A stretch of DNA of 64,000 bases from Todiramphus chloris collaris (Eukaryota > Chordata > Aves > Coraciiformes > Alcedinidae), in contig JANVCC010000125.1 of assembly GCA_025345505.1 (NCBI GenBank), positions 3,070,287 through 3,134,286 on the forward strand. Direction: 5' to 3'. The first letter of the stretch is position 1. Each line of letters begins with the position of its first letter. Shown here in pieces: positions 36,601-48,872 of the stretch. The position numbers were made by a program, and so were the translations under genes. The notes under the pieces are model-generated. The model made no database searches. It saw only the letters and a program-made list of their open reading frames with translations, and was not told the origin of the DNA.

Positions 36601-39600
36601 TATTTACTCTTGGATTTCTAAGGCCTTTTTTTTCCATGCTCTGTTAATTGCCAAATGGAGGAAAGTAAGTTACACCATTCCAGGGAATAATAACCTCACT
36701 GCTTGATTTCCATCATATATAATATACTTTATAATTTAAGCCCATGATGAAGTTCTTTGCCAAATTACAGTTTTTCTGAGCAGAGAAAGTGCAGTTTTCT
36801 GCACTTTTGTTATAATGTGCCTCCTTGCTGGTAATGTTACTTTGACAAATGCACCTTTCTGCTTTCACTGATGTGATTGATTTTACGCTCAAGTTCTAAC
36901 TGTGTTGTAAGAAATTACTCATTCTGGTTAATAATTTTGATAAGCTTATCAGGGAATTCTCTTTCAATAGAGTTACATTTTTAGGCAACTCTAAATGATC
37001 CATTGTCTTAAGTTCCCTGGATCCCCACCTTGCCGGATGGCAATGGAATGTAAATAATAATTTATACTGCATGTGGATGTAGTTGCTGTAGAGCTGGCAA
37101 TAAATATTAATCCTGCTATCCCAGCCTTCTTCTCCTTCTTTGGAATAAAGAGATTTTCTTAAGTACATTATACCTTTCCTATGTTAACTCTGTGTTAATC
37201 ATGTAAGCTATTCTGTTTTGAACACATGACTCAATGCCTTGCTAGGCTTGTGTTTGAATGAAAGAGCTATTTATCAAAATAATGTATCTTTGGGAGAGAT
37301 AGCTTTTTCATTTAAATTAGGATTATCCTATTGTTTGACAGATCCCATTAAGACCAACTACTGAACCCAATCAAAGACCTCCATAGCAATGTGAAATGGT
37401 AATAATAAGGCAAGGTTCTGTTTTCCTGACTCAGCCAAGGGGATATAATTAAGTGAACATCCAAACTTATTTAAAAGTCCTGTCTAATAATGTGGCCTGT
37501 TTTGTTTTTATGGGATCAGCTGATTCCATTCTCCTGTGGCTCAACATCTCAGTGTAAATGTTAGTAACTGAATTTAAAATAAAACTGGGTTTTTTTGTCA
37601 GTAGTTTTCCCAGCCATTTATGCACTTTCTGCCTGATGCCAGCTTTTATGTTTTGTTTTGTTTTGTTTGTTTGGGTTTTTGTGTGTGTATGTGTGGTTTT
37701 ATGTGTGTGTGTTTTGTTTGGTTTGGTTTGGTTCATTTTTCCCAGGGAGTTCCACTAGAAACTCCAGATATTGACATCACCAAAAGGTACTGCATTCTTG
37801 GGAAAGATCTGGATAATTTTGTTGTTCAGAGAAGTCAGTCTTTCTTTGGTTGCAGCCTGGTGACAGGCTCTATTATGTCCTTTCCATGACACTGACCGCT
37901 CCAGCTCACTTGCAGCATGTGTCCTTGAGCACTAAGTATGTGAGTAACTTGTCCACCATCTCTGTATGGGATATATCCCTGCCCCTCCACTTCTATTGTG
38001 AACAGAGCTTTCATCCACCTCTTACCATGTCTTTATTTTTCTCTTGTATTTGCTGCTGTAATTCTTTCTGGATCAATCAACTTTTCTATCAAAAGTCAAT
38101 AATTATTGCATTAGAGAAGTTCTCAAGCTCATCTTTTGGCCTTTTTCTGCATGACTTTTTTTACCTTCACATTCATGCTCATGTCCATGTTTGTGCAGCA
38201 CCCTGAGTACCACCCTGGCCTTAGTCTCTCCTCTCTGCTTGCATGGAACAAGCATCACCTGATGGCTGCTCTTAGCTAGTGTTAGTCAACTAGGAATTAT
38301 ACTCCATGTAGGACAGCAACCTCTTCTTCACTGATCTTCTTAATGTAAGTTGGAGATACACCTTCAGTGTTAGCAGTTATTAGATTAGTTTGTCCTTTTC
38401 AAAGTGAGAAGATGCAGATATTTTCTTTGACTGTTTAGCCAGTCAAAGAAGCCAGAGAGAAGTTAGCCTTTCAAAGAAAATTAAACTAATATGGTAATAC
38501 TGCTGAAGGAGAAAGCTATTTAAATAAAGTAATTTAATTCCATATTTTGCTGTTAGTAATATCTTGCTTGGCATTTTTACTGTGGCTCCAGAGAGAAAAA
38601 AGTTATGAATCATACACGGAAATTGTGAATGTAAATCACGTATTGCAATGTATAAATTTTTGCCGATCTGCTTTCAGGTGGAGAAAAGAGTTTGGTGTCT
38701 GAAAGAAGCCATGGGTTCTGTAATGTGTACAACAGCAGTGTCAGTCAAAAGTGTTGAAGGAAGAGGAGAAGATAGCTCAGTTTTCTGCATTACCACATGA
38801 TGTCCTAGCACCTGATGGTGAGTTAGAGGAAACCATTTGCCTTCCCTTCAGGGACAAAGTGAGTGAATCCAATAAAACCAGACCCAATCTCCTCTTACCT
38901 CTGACAGTTTTAAATGGGAGGAAGTGGCTCTGTTCCTGCTGCTTTGGCAGCAGTGTAGCTGCTCGTGCCCTGGGTGCTGGGTTTCTATTTCAGCCCTAAG
39001 GTGGCTTTCATTCTGCAATGAAGCAAATCAGTAAAGGCACCACAAAATCAATCCCTCCAGTCACATCTGAAATGGAGATGAAACCCCACTTGGGTAGGCA
39101 ACACCAGTTCCAAGACAGGTCGATTGGCAGCTAGGTGCTCCCTGGTCACAGGGTCCGTGTGGAGGGGGTGGCAGTACTGCCCTTTGCCATTTTAGCTGGT
39201 TGCTGTCACAGACCTTGCTGCTGCTGTTGCTCAGGGAGAGGAGCATCTTGTGGGGGCTGGTTGAGAACTCCAGAGTGTGAGTTGGGAGGCTACACCGCAG
39301 TGGTGGCAGCAAAGTTGGCAGCACATCTGTCCTCCTCCCCACCACCACACCCTGAGCTCCCCCAGATTCAGTGAAAAGAGCAAGATGGGGGGGGAAGGGG
39401 AAAGAACCATCTTCACTGCTCTGAGAGCAAACACGGGCATTGGAAGATGCCCCCGTTGGTGCTTCAGCGAGGGTCAAGCTGTAGGAGCATTTCATTACTG
39501 CTTCTTCTGCAGAGCATTCGCTCCACACTTGGCTTTTTGGTTCTCCAGAGCAGTGAAGTGGGAAGTGTTAATCCCGTTCTCTGAGAATCCCCTGTACCTG

Positions 39601-40139
39601 CTTGATGCCTCCTCCTCTCTGCTCCCATCAGGAAGAATCTGGTCTGGCAGGATCCATATGAAGGAGTTTATAATTTCCATGGGGGGCTCTGCAGTTCGCG
39701 ATTGGAAAGGTTTGTGAGGTTTCCTAGCTGAGCAGGAGAGGGCAGCAAAACATAGAGATTGAGAGAGAGAAGACCATTTCCCCCCCGCCTCTTGCAGAGC
39801 TTGCAGGGGTTTATTTAACGGTTTCAGGAAGGGTGCACTGGTGTGGAGTGGGACTTGGGGTTGGCCAGTGCTGTGAAGACTGGACAAAGTCACTGGTGTG
39901 GGCAGCTATAGCTCACCCTCGGAACAGTCCTGCAGAAAGAGGCTCTCTCTCAGCACCAGGATGAAGAGGAAGTCTCTTACACCCACCTTAGAGGATGGTT
40001 AGAGTTGTGGAAATCTTCATAGCCTGCAGAGAATGATGTGTAAGAGCCAGCTGCCTCAGAAAACAGAAATATTTTCAGTAAGAAATGTAAATACAGGGCC
40101 TTGGAGAAGGAGGTACCTCTCTTCTTTCCTGCCCCGTGA
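33611..40139. other. AT-rich unique sequence, no gene recognised
   Basis: This is a long stretch without a recognisable gene or named repeat, apart from the G/T tract at 37648-37741. 36560-37560 is notably AT-rich. Minus frames of 117-155 codons at 36204-36557 and 39061-39528 are unrecognised. A 10-bp repeat (CCCTGTCTAA-like) lies around 33908-33932. Confidence 0.5.
37648..37741. repeat. TTTTG/TG-rich simple tract
   Basis: TTTTATGTTTTGTTTTG-type units pass into GTGTGTGTATGTGTGG and then GTTTGGTTTGGTTTGGTT. The plus strand is nearly free of C. Confidence 0.9.
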
Positions 40140-40620
40140 CATGCAGCACAAAACTTCCAAACTGCTGATAAAAGAGAAAAGGGTGAAAATGTCAACAAAA
40201 AAAAGACCAAGATCTTGGCAACAGTGGGAACAAATACAGTCCATATAACAACTGGTGTGAAACAAATAAGGAGTGTTGAGGAATTCAGTTACTGTGGCAA
40301 CCTGGTAATAATAGCTAACAGCAGTACAGAGGTGGAAATAAAAGTGAGAACAAGGAAAGCATCTAGAAATATGAATCTGTTAGTCAAAATCTGGAGTAAT
40401 AAAAACCTTGTCAGAGCATTAAAACTGAACCTATGCAACAGCATCGTTATGCTGCTGGTGTTTTATTTGGCAGAAGTATGGCCAGAGACAACTGCTCCTG
40501 AATAAAACAGCAGTTTTCATGCATGGTGTGTATGAAGAATATTAAGAGTTAAGTGGAGAGAAATGGTTATAAATCTGAAAGCACAGCAAAGATCAAGATG
40601 GGTACCAGAGCAAGCTGAAA
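40140..40620 (+). mobile_element. Fossil of a non-CR1 LINE: end of reverse transcriptase and downstream domain
   Basis: The plus frame is open from 40140 to 40502. From about 40186 it reads like the stretch after the RT catalytic core in RTE/BovB-like and related LINEs. ENVNKKKTKILATV matches the usual GLKINxKKTKVMxx motif. IRSVEEFSYCGNLV matches the VxxFxYLGSxI motif. EVEIKVRTRKASRNMNLLVK followed by IWSNKNLVRALKLNL matches EIxxRIxKAxxxFxxLxKIW...TKLRL. NSIVMLLVFYLAEVWP matches the NSxVxxVLLYGxExW motif. After the stop at 40503, QQFSCMVCMKNIKS in another frame resembles FxxxCLRRILxI, and AQQRSRWVPEQAEI (from about 40581) resembles the RRRWRWxGHxLRM block. The order of five motifs makes chance unlikely. 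The RT catalytic FADD-type motif and the endonuclease are absent. The clade is uncertain; it does not resemble the CR1 C-terminus. Confidence 0.72.
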
Positions 40621-42377
40621 TCACATCCCAGAGCATCAGAAAGCCCCCATTGGGCTACACAGAACAGGAGGGGGGTTTATTGCACCAGGACAGTGGTAGA
40701 AATTCCCAGGGGGATTCCCAGGGCTGTGGTCACATGGGATAGATACAGCCTGGGACACAGAGTGAGACAAGACCTGGCTTTAAGCTCAGTATATTAGTCA
40801 TTGGACTTCAAGGTGGAGACTTAGGCTGCCTCTCCTGACTTCCAGGAATCAGACATCAAATCCAAACCTTCAGCAAAGATCCCATTCCCACTGCAGTGAC
40901 TGTACAGATTGTCTCTAGCTCTAATTCCCGGGATTTGTTTGCACCAAAAGCTAACACGAGATAGCACTCTGGGCATAAGAGTGGTGGAGATACTCTGCAA
41001 CCATCCGCTAACCCCATGAGGAATCTGTTTAGAACCAGGCTGCTCAATCCTCTGGGGATATTCCTAGATTGTCTGCACACCCTTGCAAGCATTAACATGA
41101 AAATTAACCTTATTGCTGCCATGGTTTTCCATCACATTGAACTAGGAGTCAACAACTGCTTTCTGTGGATGCTGTAGAGAAATGATATCTGTTTTTCCCA
41201 TCAGGGAGACCGGATGACTTATTCCAATGCAAGGGGAATGTTGTATGTTGAGGACTTGTAGATCAGCAGGAAAAAGGGCAGCCATGGCCAGGCAGTGAGC
41301 AAATTAATTATCCTGGCAGCTGAATGTGATTAGACATTGTTAGTGTAGCACATTAGGTTTGATGGTAAATAAATGTTCCCTTCTGTGGGAGAAGCTGCCA
41401 TTTTCAAAACTGCCTTTGTGGCAAAAGGAAACTGTAGTGAAATGGGAAAAAAAATAAATTAAAAAAAAAGCCCATCAAAACCCATCAGTGACTGTACAAA
41501 CATTGTGTTGTGAAGTAATCGATACTATTCAGAGAAACTATGAAATATACTCATTTTCTTTCATCTCAGCATATTTTCAGATGTCCCAAGGAACTGTTGC
41601 TATAATAGGCAAATATATAAACACAGTATTGAAAGGATCATAACGTAAAATCAGGGTGAAATAAAACAGAGTAAGAAAGTCAAAATGAAACCTGTCTGCT
41701 TTACTGAAACAAAACATTTCAACATCAGAATGAAATGAGAAAGTCAAAACAATCCCTGTTTCTCCAATTTTCCCATCAGACACTTCACCAAAATCAACAT
41801 GTTCAGTACAATGTCTCCATTTCCACGAGATGTCATTTACAGATGGAGAATTGTCGTGTGACAAATGTTCCCAACTTTCTCTAAAGATGACAGACCCGAA
41901 GAGTGGTACCTCTGAGGCCAAAAGAGTTGGGCAACGTTGGGAAGGGAGTCATAGCAGCTTTCCAAGCTCAGCTGCCTGCGATGTGAATCCTGCTTCTTGG
42001 GATCGAGGATCTTTGTGAATAGGCTTTCCATCACTTAGGAAGGATGATGAGACATCAAAGGTATTATCTGATTTATCAGGCTTGATGGAGTCTCACTTTG
42101 CCTGACTTATGTCAGCTCAATTCAACTGCAACCCCTGTCTGAAGTTTCCAACATGTAATTGTCTTCTTTTCTTTTTTTTTTCTTTTGCTTTAGGAATCTG
42201 CACTGCCAGAATTAATTCAAAGAAGGAACACGTTTAGTAAAGCAGGGAGTTTCTGCTGTGGTTGGTATTGTTTTCCTGACATACTCATTTGAAATTCAGC
42301 TGACATACTGTTCTGCAGCATTTGCAAGCAGGGAGGGAAGGAGTGCCGTTTCAGCAACAGTAATATGTAAGTGCTAT
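40621..42377. other. Unique sequence, no gene recognised
   Basis: I see no continuation of the LINE fossil and no gene. A short A-rich stretch lies at 41443-41470. Confidence 0.5.
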
Positions 42378-42535
42378 CATTATTAATAACAATCTATATT
42401 TCAATACTGCTTGGAGGCCTCAAATAACATTAGTGGCTCATTATGTTAAGCTGTATGTAAATACACAGCCACGGAGTGTTTTGTAAATAGCCCTTCTCTA
42501 GACCAACAAGACAAAATAAGGGAGAGCGAGAGGAA
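42378..42535 (-). mobile_element. MIR-related SINE remnant (amniote type)
   Basis: ATCATTATTAATAACAATCT, CTTGGAGGCCTCAAATAACA, TTAGTGGCTCATTATGTTAA, GCTGTATGTAAATACACAGC and TAGACCAACAAGACAAAATA follow the order of the MIR-related SINE abundant in turtles and crocodilians. In that element TTATTATTTATAT is followed by CCTGGAGGCCCCAACT, GGGGCCCCATTGTGCTAGGC, GCTGTACAAACACA and TCTAAATAGACAAGAC. Divergence is high. Orientation is given relative to the tRNA-derived head, which would lie to the right and is not recognisable. Confidence 0.55.
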
Positions 42536-45500
42536 TTTTTATGACTTTGAATTTATAGAAGGGGGAAAATTTAGATTAGACATGATTATGAATAAAAACA
42601 TCCAAAATAGACAACTAAACTTTGGTTCTTTCAAGCCAAAGTGATCAGCTGTCTTGTGAGAGTTTGGTGTTTTATAGAGGGTTTCAAGAATATTATTTTA
42701 AGATAATGTCAAACTTCACTCCCCAACCTTACAATTAAACCCCAAAACTATTCACTGAGACATATTATTCATATGAACTTCCTACTGAAATGATGAGATG
42801 TTTTCTCAGGAGACAGTTTCTGGGGTACCATTCCCTCTGAATGTCTCTCAGGTGAAATCATAGAAGTCTGCTTACTTTTATGGAATAGAAAAAGGAAAAA
42901 ATGTTTATACAGCGAACAAAGAAGGGGCAGTGTTCAGTGTCTTTTGTTGTTGTTGTTTGTTTTGGCTTTTTGTTTTGAATAGTAGCATAAAATTACCCTA
43001 AATAACTTGTGTGCATTCTCTTCCAACCATAACTGTTAGGAGCCCAAACCAGCCTGAACTGTTTGAAATTTCTGTGAGGAATAGTCCCACCAGTTAAATT
43101 CCTGCAAATGCATCCTGTGGCATAGTCAGAGTACCTGTGTGTTTTGTGTGTGCAACACAAAATACCGCAAAGAAAATAATTATCCAGAAGACAAAACCAA
43201 ACCCACTCTTACATTCCTACTTGTTCAACTCACACTGTGATGCTTCATGTGTTGAGACGTTCCATTTACACACTGACTTTCTGGAGCAAGATTTGTGTCC
43301 ATGGGTGCTTGGGGACTTCTATATCAAATCCTTTATTGTATTCCTATCTCTTACCCCATCCTGTCTTTGCACATGGTACCTGAAGCTACCTAAAATAAAG
43401 CCCTGTGGAGGTAGGGGAATTTCACATACCAGAATGTCTCCTTAACATGCAAATTTTTTCTAGTTCCTTTGCTCTAGGAAATGTGAGGGTTTTTTTCCTA
43501 GGAAAATCAGCTAAACACAAGCTGCTGTCATCCCAGAGGACACTGATAGTTTTCCCTGATGGCCTTCTGTTCTCTGTGTCCCAGCAAGGCTGGGGTTTAA
43601 GTGACACGAGGACTTGATCTGGAAAGGAGAAGAGAAGCAAGAAAAGCACCATGCAACAGCATGGAGGTGTACGATGGAAAACTCTGGAGAGCTGGACCTG
43701 CTGCCCCACCACAGCAGCAAACCACAGGGATCTATTCTGGGGAACTGCCAAAGCTCTGAGCCCTCTTTCAGTGGTAGCAGATAGACGGTTTTCCACAGCA
43801 GAAGAGGCAGCAGAGCTGTGGCACTGTCACAGGAGGTGTGTGAGGACATGTACCCTTGTTTGTCTGTGGTGAAGCAGAGGAGGTGGAGAAGAAAAGAACA
43901 AGCTTGGAAGGCAGAGGACAAAGCTGCCACAACCCCTACTACTCCTCTTTCCTTTGATAAGCTCTCAAAAGCCATGGTTTTGATGTATACCCAGAAAATG
44001 AAATCAAATCATTACCATCTTCCAAAAACATACTTTAAAAAATTCAAAACTTTTGAGCTGTCAAGGGGTGATGGGTGCTGACAGGAAAAGAAGAATCCAA
44101 GTATGGCAATTTAGGTTGTTCATAATGGATCCATGATGAAGGCAAATGTTCTTGAACTGTTCAGAAACTGATGCAAAGGAACCAAAAGGTTTTTGGTTGG
44201 TTTGTTGGTTTTGGGTGTTTTTTGTTTATTTGTTCTGTTTTTTTTGGGTTTTTTTTGGGGGGGGGGGGGAGGTTGTTTGTTTGGGGTTTTTTGCGGGGAG
44301 GGGGTTGGTAAAACCAAGAAAATCTCTTGCTAAAACCCCAGCAAAATGCAGCTTCTAATGCTTTTTTTTCCCCCCTAATAAATGAGTGCTGATATTTTGT
44401 TTTCTACTGGGCTGGGGGGATCAGTGCAGAAAGAAAAGTTAATTTAACTAACTGGGACAAAATAACAAGTTATTCCTTAACAAACAAAACAAAATATTCA
44501 AGCTTATGGCTAGTAGCAATGGTTCAAGAGGGCTTGAATCCTGGTATAGTCTCTGGAGAAAAAAAAATTCTGAAGAAACAAAAAATAGCAACAGGCAAGA
44601 ATTTCCTCTCTACAGAGAAACAACACTCAATCAGTTTTAGTAGATAAAATGTTTTCTTAACTCCGATGGCATTTCACAATTGATGAACGTTTCCAAAATA
44701 GAGATAGTTAAAATATTATCTCTTTCCCACAAGTCTTTTTGGCTTATATTCTGGTTTTGTTAAGTTGTGACCCAGGCAGTTTAAATTTATAACCTCACCT
44801 CCCCACCATCTATGCTGAGATGACTAATTAACATGGTTGCCATGTCTAATTGCAGTAATGGATATCTCGTATCCTCACATTGTGTTTTGATATATTTTGC
44901 TATCATTTTGAACCAGGGATCCAAAAGAAGACAAATATTGTTGTGCTAGTCAATGTTTCTATTCAGCTGAGAACAGGCATAAATGATCTCAGAGTATCTT
45001 AATTCTGCCTGTTAATTAAAACCATAGAAATTATGCAGAATGCTTTTCTACCAGGTTAGAATTTTAAAATTATTTGTGGTTACCGAAGACCAGATGATGG
45101 CTCTACAATTAGGAATATGGTCAGAAAAGAGATGACCAGAAATTTGCTCTATTTTTTCCCTTAACTTCTCTTCAAGTAAATAGACAAGTAAAGAGAGGTT
45201 TTCTCTCAATATTTGTCTGAAATTATAACTCCAAAGTTATCGTACAGAGAAAAGTTACAAAATGCTTTTTGGTGTTAAAACTCTGGCAGAGATGCCTGGA
45301 GAATCTATTTTCCTTCAAGAACCTGTTTTCAGCTATGTCAAACATGGGGCTTTTCCCAAATCCATGGCAACTACAGTCACCAAAAGCAGGACACCAGCAA
45401 GAGATGGTGTGCAAAAACCCTCTGAGCACAAGGACTTCAGCTTAGATTCCCAGCAAGAGACATTGTGCCTTGCCCACCTCATTTCATATGTTATACTTCA

Positions 45501-45741
45501 GATTATTTCCAATTCTGTTGGAAATGTTGAACTTGTGGGGAAAAGAAGTCATAGAGATGCCAAAAAGAAGAATGAATCCTCCATCAACAGTGGAGCTATC
45601 AAGGAGAAAGACTTAAAGACATAAGCTTCATTCTCTTTCCTTTTTATGGTCACTTCCTCCATGAGTGGCTCTTAGGCTTGTCTTCAAACAAGTGTGGCCA
45701 GCATTCAGTGGTAACAACTCACAACTATTAAATATGGTCAT
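42536..45741. other. Unique sequence, no gene recognised
   Basis: No gene found. It contains TTG/TTTG tracts near 42940-42980 and at 44190-44307. A 154-codon minus frame (43511-43975) and a 120-codon plus frame (45262-45624) are unrecognised. Confidence 0.5.
44190..44307. repeat. G/T-only tract with G13 run
   Basis: The plus strand is almost purely T and G, with GGTTTGTTGG-type units, T8 runs and an uninterrupted G run at 44257-44269. It is strongly strand-asymmetric. Confidence 0.9.
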
Positions 45742-46135
45742 ACTGGAGAAGGATGAAAGATGGGAGCTTCTGACATATGAGGACAGGCTGAGAGAGCTTG
45801 GGACTGTTCAGCCTGGAGAAGAGAAGGCTCAGGGTGATCTTATCCATGTGTAGAAATACCTTCTGTGGGAAGGTTAAGAAGAAAAAGCCAGATGCTTCTT
45901 AGTGGTGTCCAGTGTCAGGACAAGACACCAGAGGCTGAAACTGAAATACAGAAAATTCCATTTAAACATAAGACTTAAATGTTTTTTTTTTTATTATTAT
46001 TTTTATTGTGAGAATGGCCAAACTGAAACAGGGTGCCCAGAGAGGTTGTGTGTCTCCCTTCTTGGAGATATTCAAGACTCAGCTAAGCCAACTGCTCCAG
46101 CTGGTCAGAAGGTTGGAGTAGGAGATTTCTCTACT
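45742..46135 (+). mobile_element. CR1 LINE, decayed copy with internal T-rich expansion
   Basis: Recognisable blocks in order are TATGAGGACAGGCTGAGAGA, GTTCAGCCTGGAGAAGAGAA, GTCAGGACAAGACACCAGAG, GGGTGCCCAGAGAGGTTGTG and TTGGAGATATTCAAGACTCA, then AGGTTGGAGTAGGAGAT near the 3' end. The C-terminal ORF2 frame is broken in several places. The position where CR1 normally has a short T run (AAAAACTTTTTCAC-like) has grown to a T12 plus ATT-rich stretch at 45980-46008. Terminal repeats are not recognisable, so the 3' end is decayed. Confidence 0.9.
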
Positions 46136-48802
46136 AAACTCAATTATTCTCTGATCTTCCCATAAAAACATCCCATATAATTTAAAAGCAGAATCTCTAT
46201 AAATCTGAAGACTAAAGCAGGTAAATGAAAAGAGGGGGTTGTTAAAACCAAGGTTTCATCTAATACTCTCCAATTTCTCTTTTTCTTGCTTAGTCAGATA
46301 TTAAATGGATTAGGATCATAGTAATACAACAATACTCTTGATATTCTCTTGTGTACAGAGAATACAAGGTATTTAATCTTCAGAGATAAATGATCCAAGG
46401 GCTTTCCCCTCAGTAAATCCATGGTGGCTTCAGCCTTTCATCCACTGTATCTTCCTCCTCTCCTGGAGTCACAGTTAAATCAGTGCCACTGTGTGCAAGC
46501 ATAGGCACTGCTTAACAGGCCAGACTTTATTTTGGAAGAGACCTGAAAAAGATTTTGAGGCCTTTTTGCAAATGATGGCAGGTCAACAATGCTTTCTGGT
46601 CAAATTCCAGTAAGATTCTATTCAAAACCAAACAAGCAAATAAACAACAAAAAAAAAAAATCCCACAGCTGGGTTGTATCTTTCCTTCCTTGTCTTCAAG
46701 CCTGTATATGCATATTCTTATGGAAGTGTCTGTACCTATTCCTATATAAGTCTCCAAAAAGCTAACACTTCACTTTATTTGGAGGTAATTGTATTCTAGT
46801 GAGTTTAAAATTTCAGAGCTGGAGACAGGTATTCTGCTTCTATGTCTGTTGTTAATAATCCTTTCATTCATCATCATGGTGTTGTGGTAATACACAGAAG
46901 ATGAAGGATTGATGTTCACAGTCTGCTCCTCTTCCTTTGCCTTTTTTTTTGATAACCTGAATTAATTTATCTGTGGCGACAGTATTTTTCATGGATAAAT
47001 TGGGAGCCTAAGTCTCTTTCCATCACTGTTGGTAAATGTACTGCCATTGCTGGACATGAATTGCATCATACAACTACTTTCAGGGAATTCTAGAGTCAAT
47101 AAACATCCATCATCCTGGCAAAGTCTCAGCCCTTACATCTCTGTTAACTACAGCTGTTGCAGCTCTGCAGTAGAAAAATGGGCTTACTGAGGAGGCCCGA
47201 TTTATTTTTCCAAGAACTTTAAAGATGATGATGGAAGTCTAAGAGTAGAACCAGCATTTGTAATACCAGGAATGAGCAGAAAGCACTGGTGGGAGTTGGT
47301 GTCACTAGATTTTTTCAGTGGGAAGGAAGGATGCTATCAATCCAAATGGGCCAGAGATTCTGCTAGGACTTTATAATCAGTATTGAGCACAGCTCCTGGA
47401 AGGTGCTTCATCGGGTGGTGGCTATGTCACTGTGACAATGCAATCTCACTGTCCTCCCTCCATTTGGACAAGAGCAGCTACAGTGGGGCAGTCACCGAGA
47501 GTCCTGTTCCCACTTGCAAGAGATGAGGATCCACAATGGTTTCAAGCTGCTTAAGAAACAAACCAGTGGTCTGACTTGGGCTTATTTTCTGGCTATTCAT
47601 AAAGCAGATCTAGTTGTCACGGAAAGTAATGAACTGGTAAAATGAGGGACCAATGATGTCTTTGCACAGAGCAGAGAAGAACAAGGAACAGAACACCTTT
47701 CTTGTGCCCTATCCTTCCACTCCTGCTTCCCACAGGACTGGTACGCTAGAGGCACTCATCCAGGAAGCACGTTGGTTTCTTGGATTTTCTATTAAACATA
47801 TGGGGCTTGTCAACACTGACTTGGATCCTATCTTCAAGTAGGGAAGATCCTAAAATCAGTGTAGTCACCAAAGCGGATGATGGGAGGTTGTATCAGAGAG
47901 GAGCCATGTTCTCTATGACCTGTCACACTCCTCTTTTAACTATCCTGTGACTGCCCTACCCTGGGATAGGACACTAGAAGCTCTCATCTTGGCCAGTACA
48001 GATGTTCTTGACTCCTTCCAAACTGTAGACAAATGGCCAAGAAGTCCTGTGAAGCCAATATGAAGGGTTTGTGTTGTGCAGACCAGCTTCTCAAGCCCTC
48101 CTGCTTCCAGGGGGGACTTCATCTCCTCCAACATTGCCTCTCCTTTGATAGGAATTCATATTAAAATTCCCCCAAAACACAAAGTCATTTGAAAATTCAC
48201 GGTCGCCAGAGCAATGAAGAGTCGGTAAGTTGAAATCTTACTCATAGGATATTCATCTAGTATCTAGTCTTTGAAGGGTTTGAAATATAGCATGGTGTGT
48301 TCAACATTTTATTAAACATTAACCATGCCCAACAAAATGTCAGCCATTGGCAGAAATCTTTTCTTAAGAAATTATTCCCCACTTCAAATTCCAACAGAAA
48401 TGGAAAGTTTGGAGCTGAGAGAGACGTTTCCTTTTATGAAAATGCTGTTCCTGGCAGTCCTTAAAGGTGGGATCAAGGGATTTAATAAATGTAATTTACT
48501 TTTTATTACTGCTCAGAACTGGAGCTACTTTGGAGTGAAATGGGTATGTGCTGTGGGAAAGTGCTACCATAAATCTCTTCCCATCAAATGAATCTGCCCC
48601 AGAGAGGTATTTTAGAGCAGTGTTTTGAAATGGGAAGGGTAAATCTAGGCAGTGATCTGCAGGAACTCTGTGTGTCTGTGCCCCTTTGCTTCTTTAATCC
48701 AGTCAATCACATCTGATTCATATGACTCAGAAACTGTTGTCCAGTTGAATTACCTGGGAACCATTCTCTCTGATACCTTCCTAAAGAAAATAGATTAATT
48801 AA
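46136..48802. other. Unique sequence, no gene recognised
   Basis: No gene or named repeat recognised. There is a CAAA-type tract near 46622-46660 and a short microsatellite-like TATATG stretch near 46706. Confidence 0.5.
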
Positions 48803-48872
48803 CACATTTATTGAGCGTTGCTCCTATGCTGCTATGGGTCTTGTGCAGAGGGAAGATAGGCCCTGTTCCAAG
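48803..48872 (-). mobile_element. Possible MIR/L2-type tail remnant
   Basis: CACATTTATTGAGCGTTGCT, CCTATGCTGCTATGGGTCTT and GAAGATAGGCCCTGTTCCAA resemble CATTTATTGAGCGCTTACTATG, the GGCACTGTGC region and the AGACAGTCCCTGCCC region of MIR-related SINEs. It is short and diverged, so the call is weak. Confidence 0.42.

Noticed and set aside
47300-48150. Region that at first seemed coding-like or transposon-like
   Set aside because: Reading the frames gave no ordered motif of any transposase, RT or host protein.
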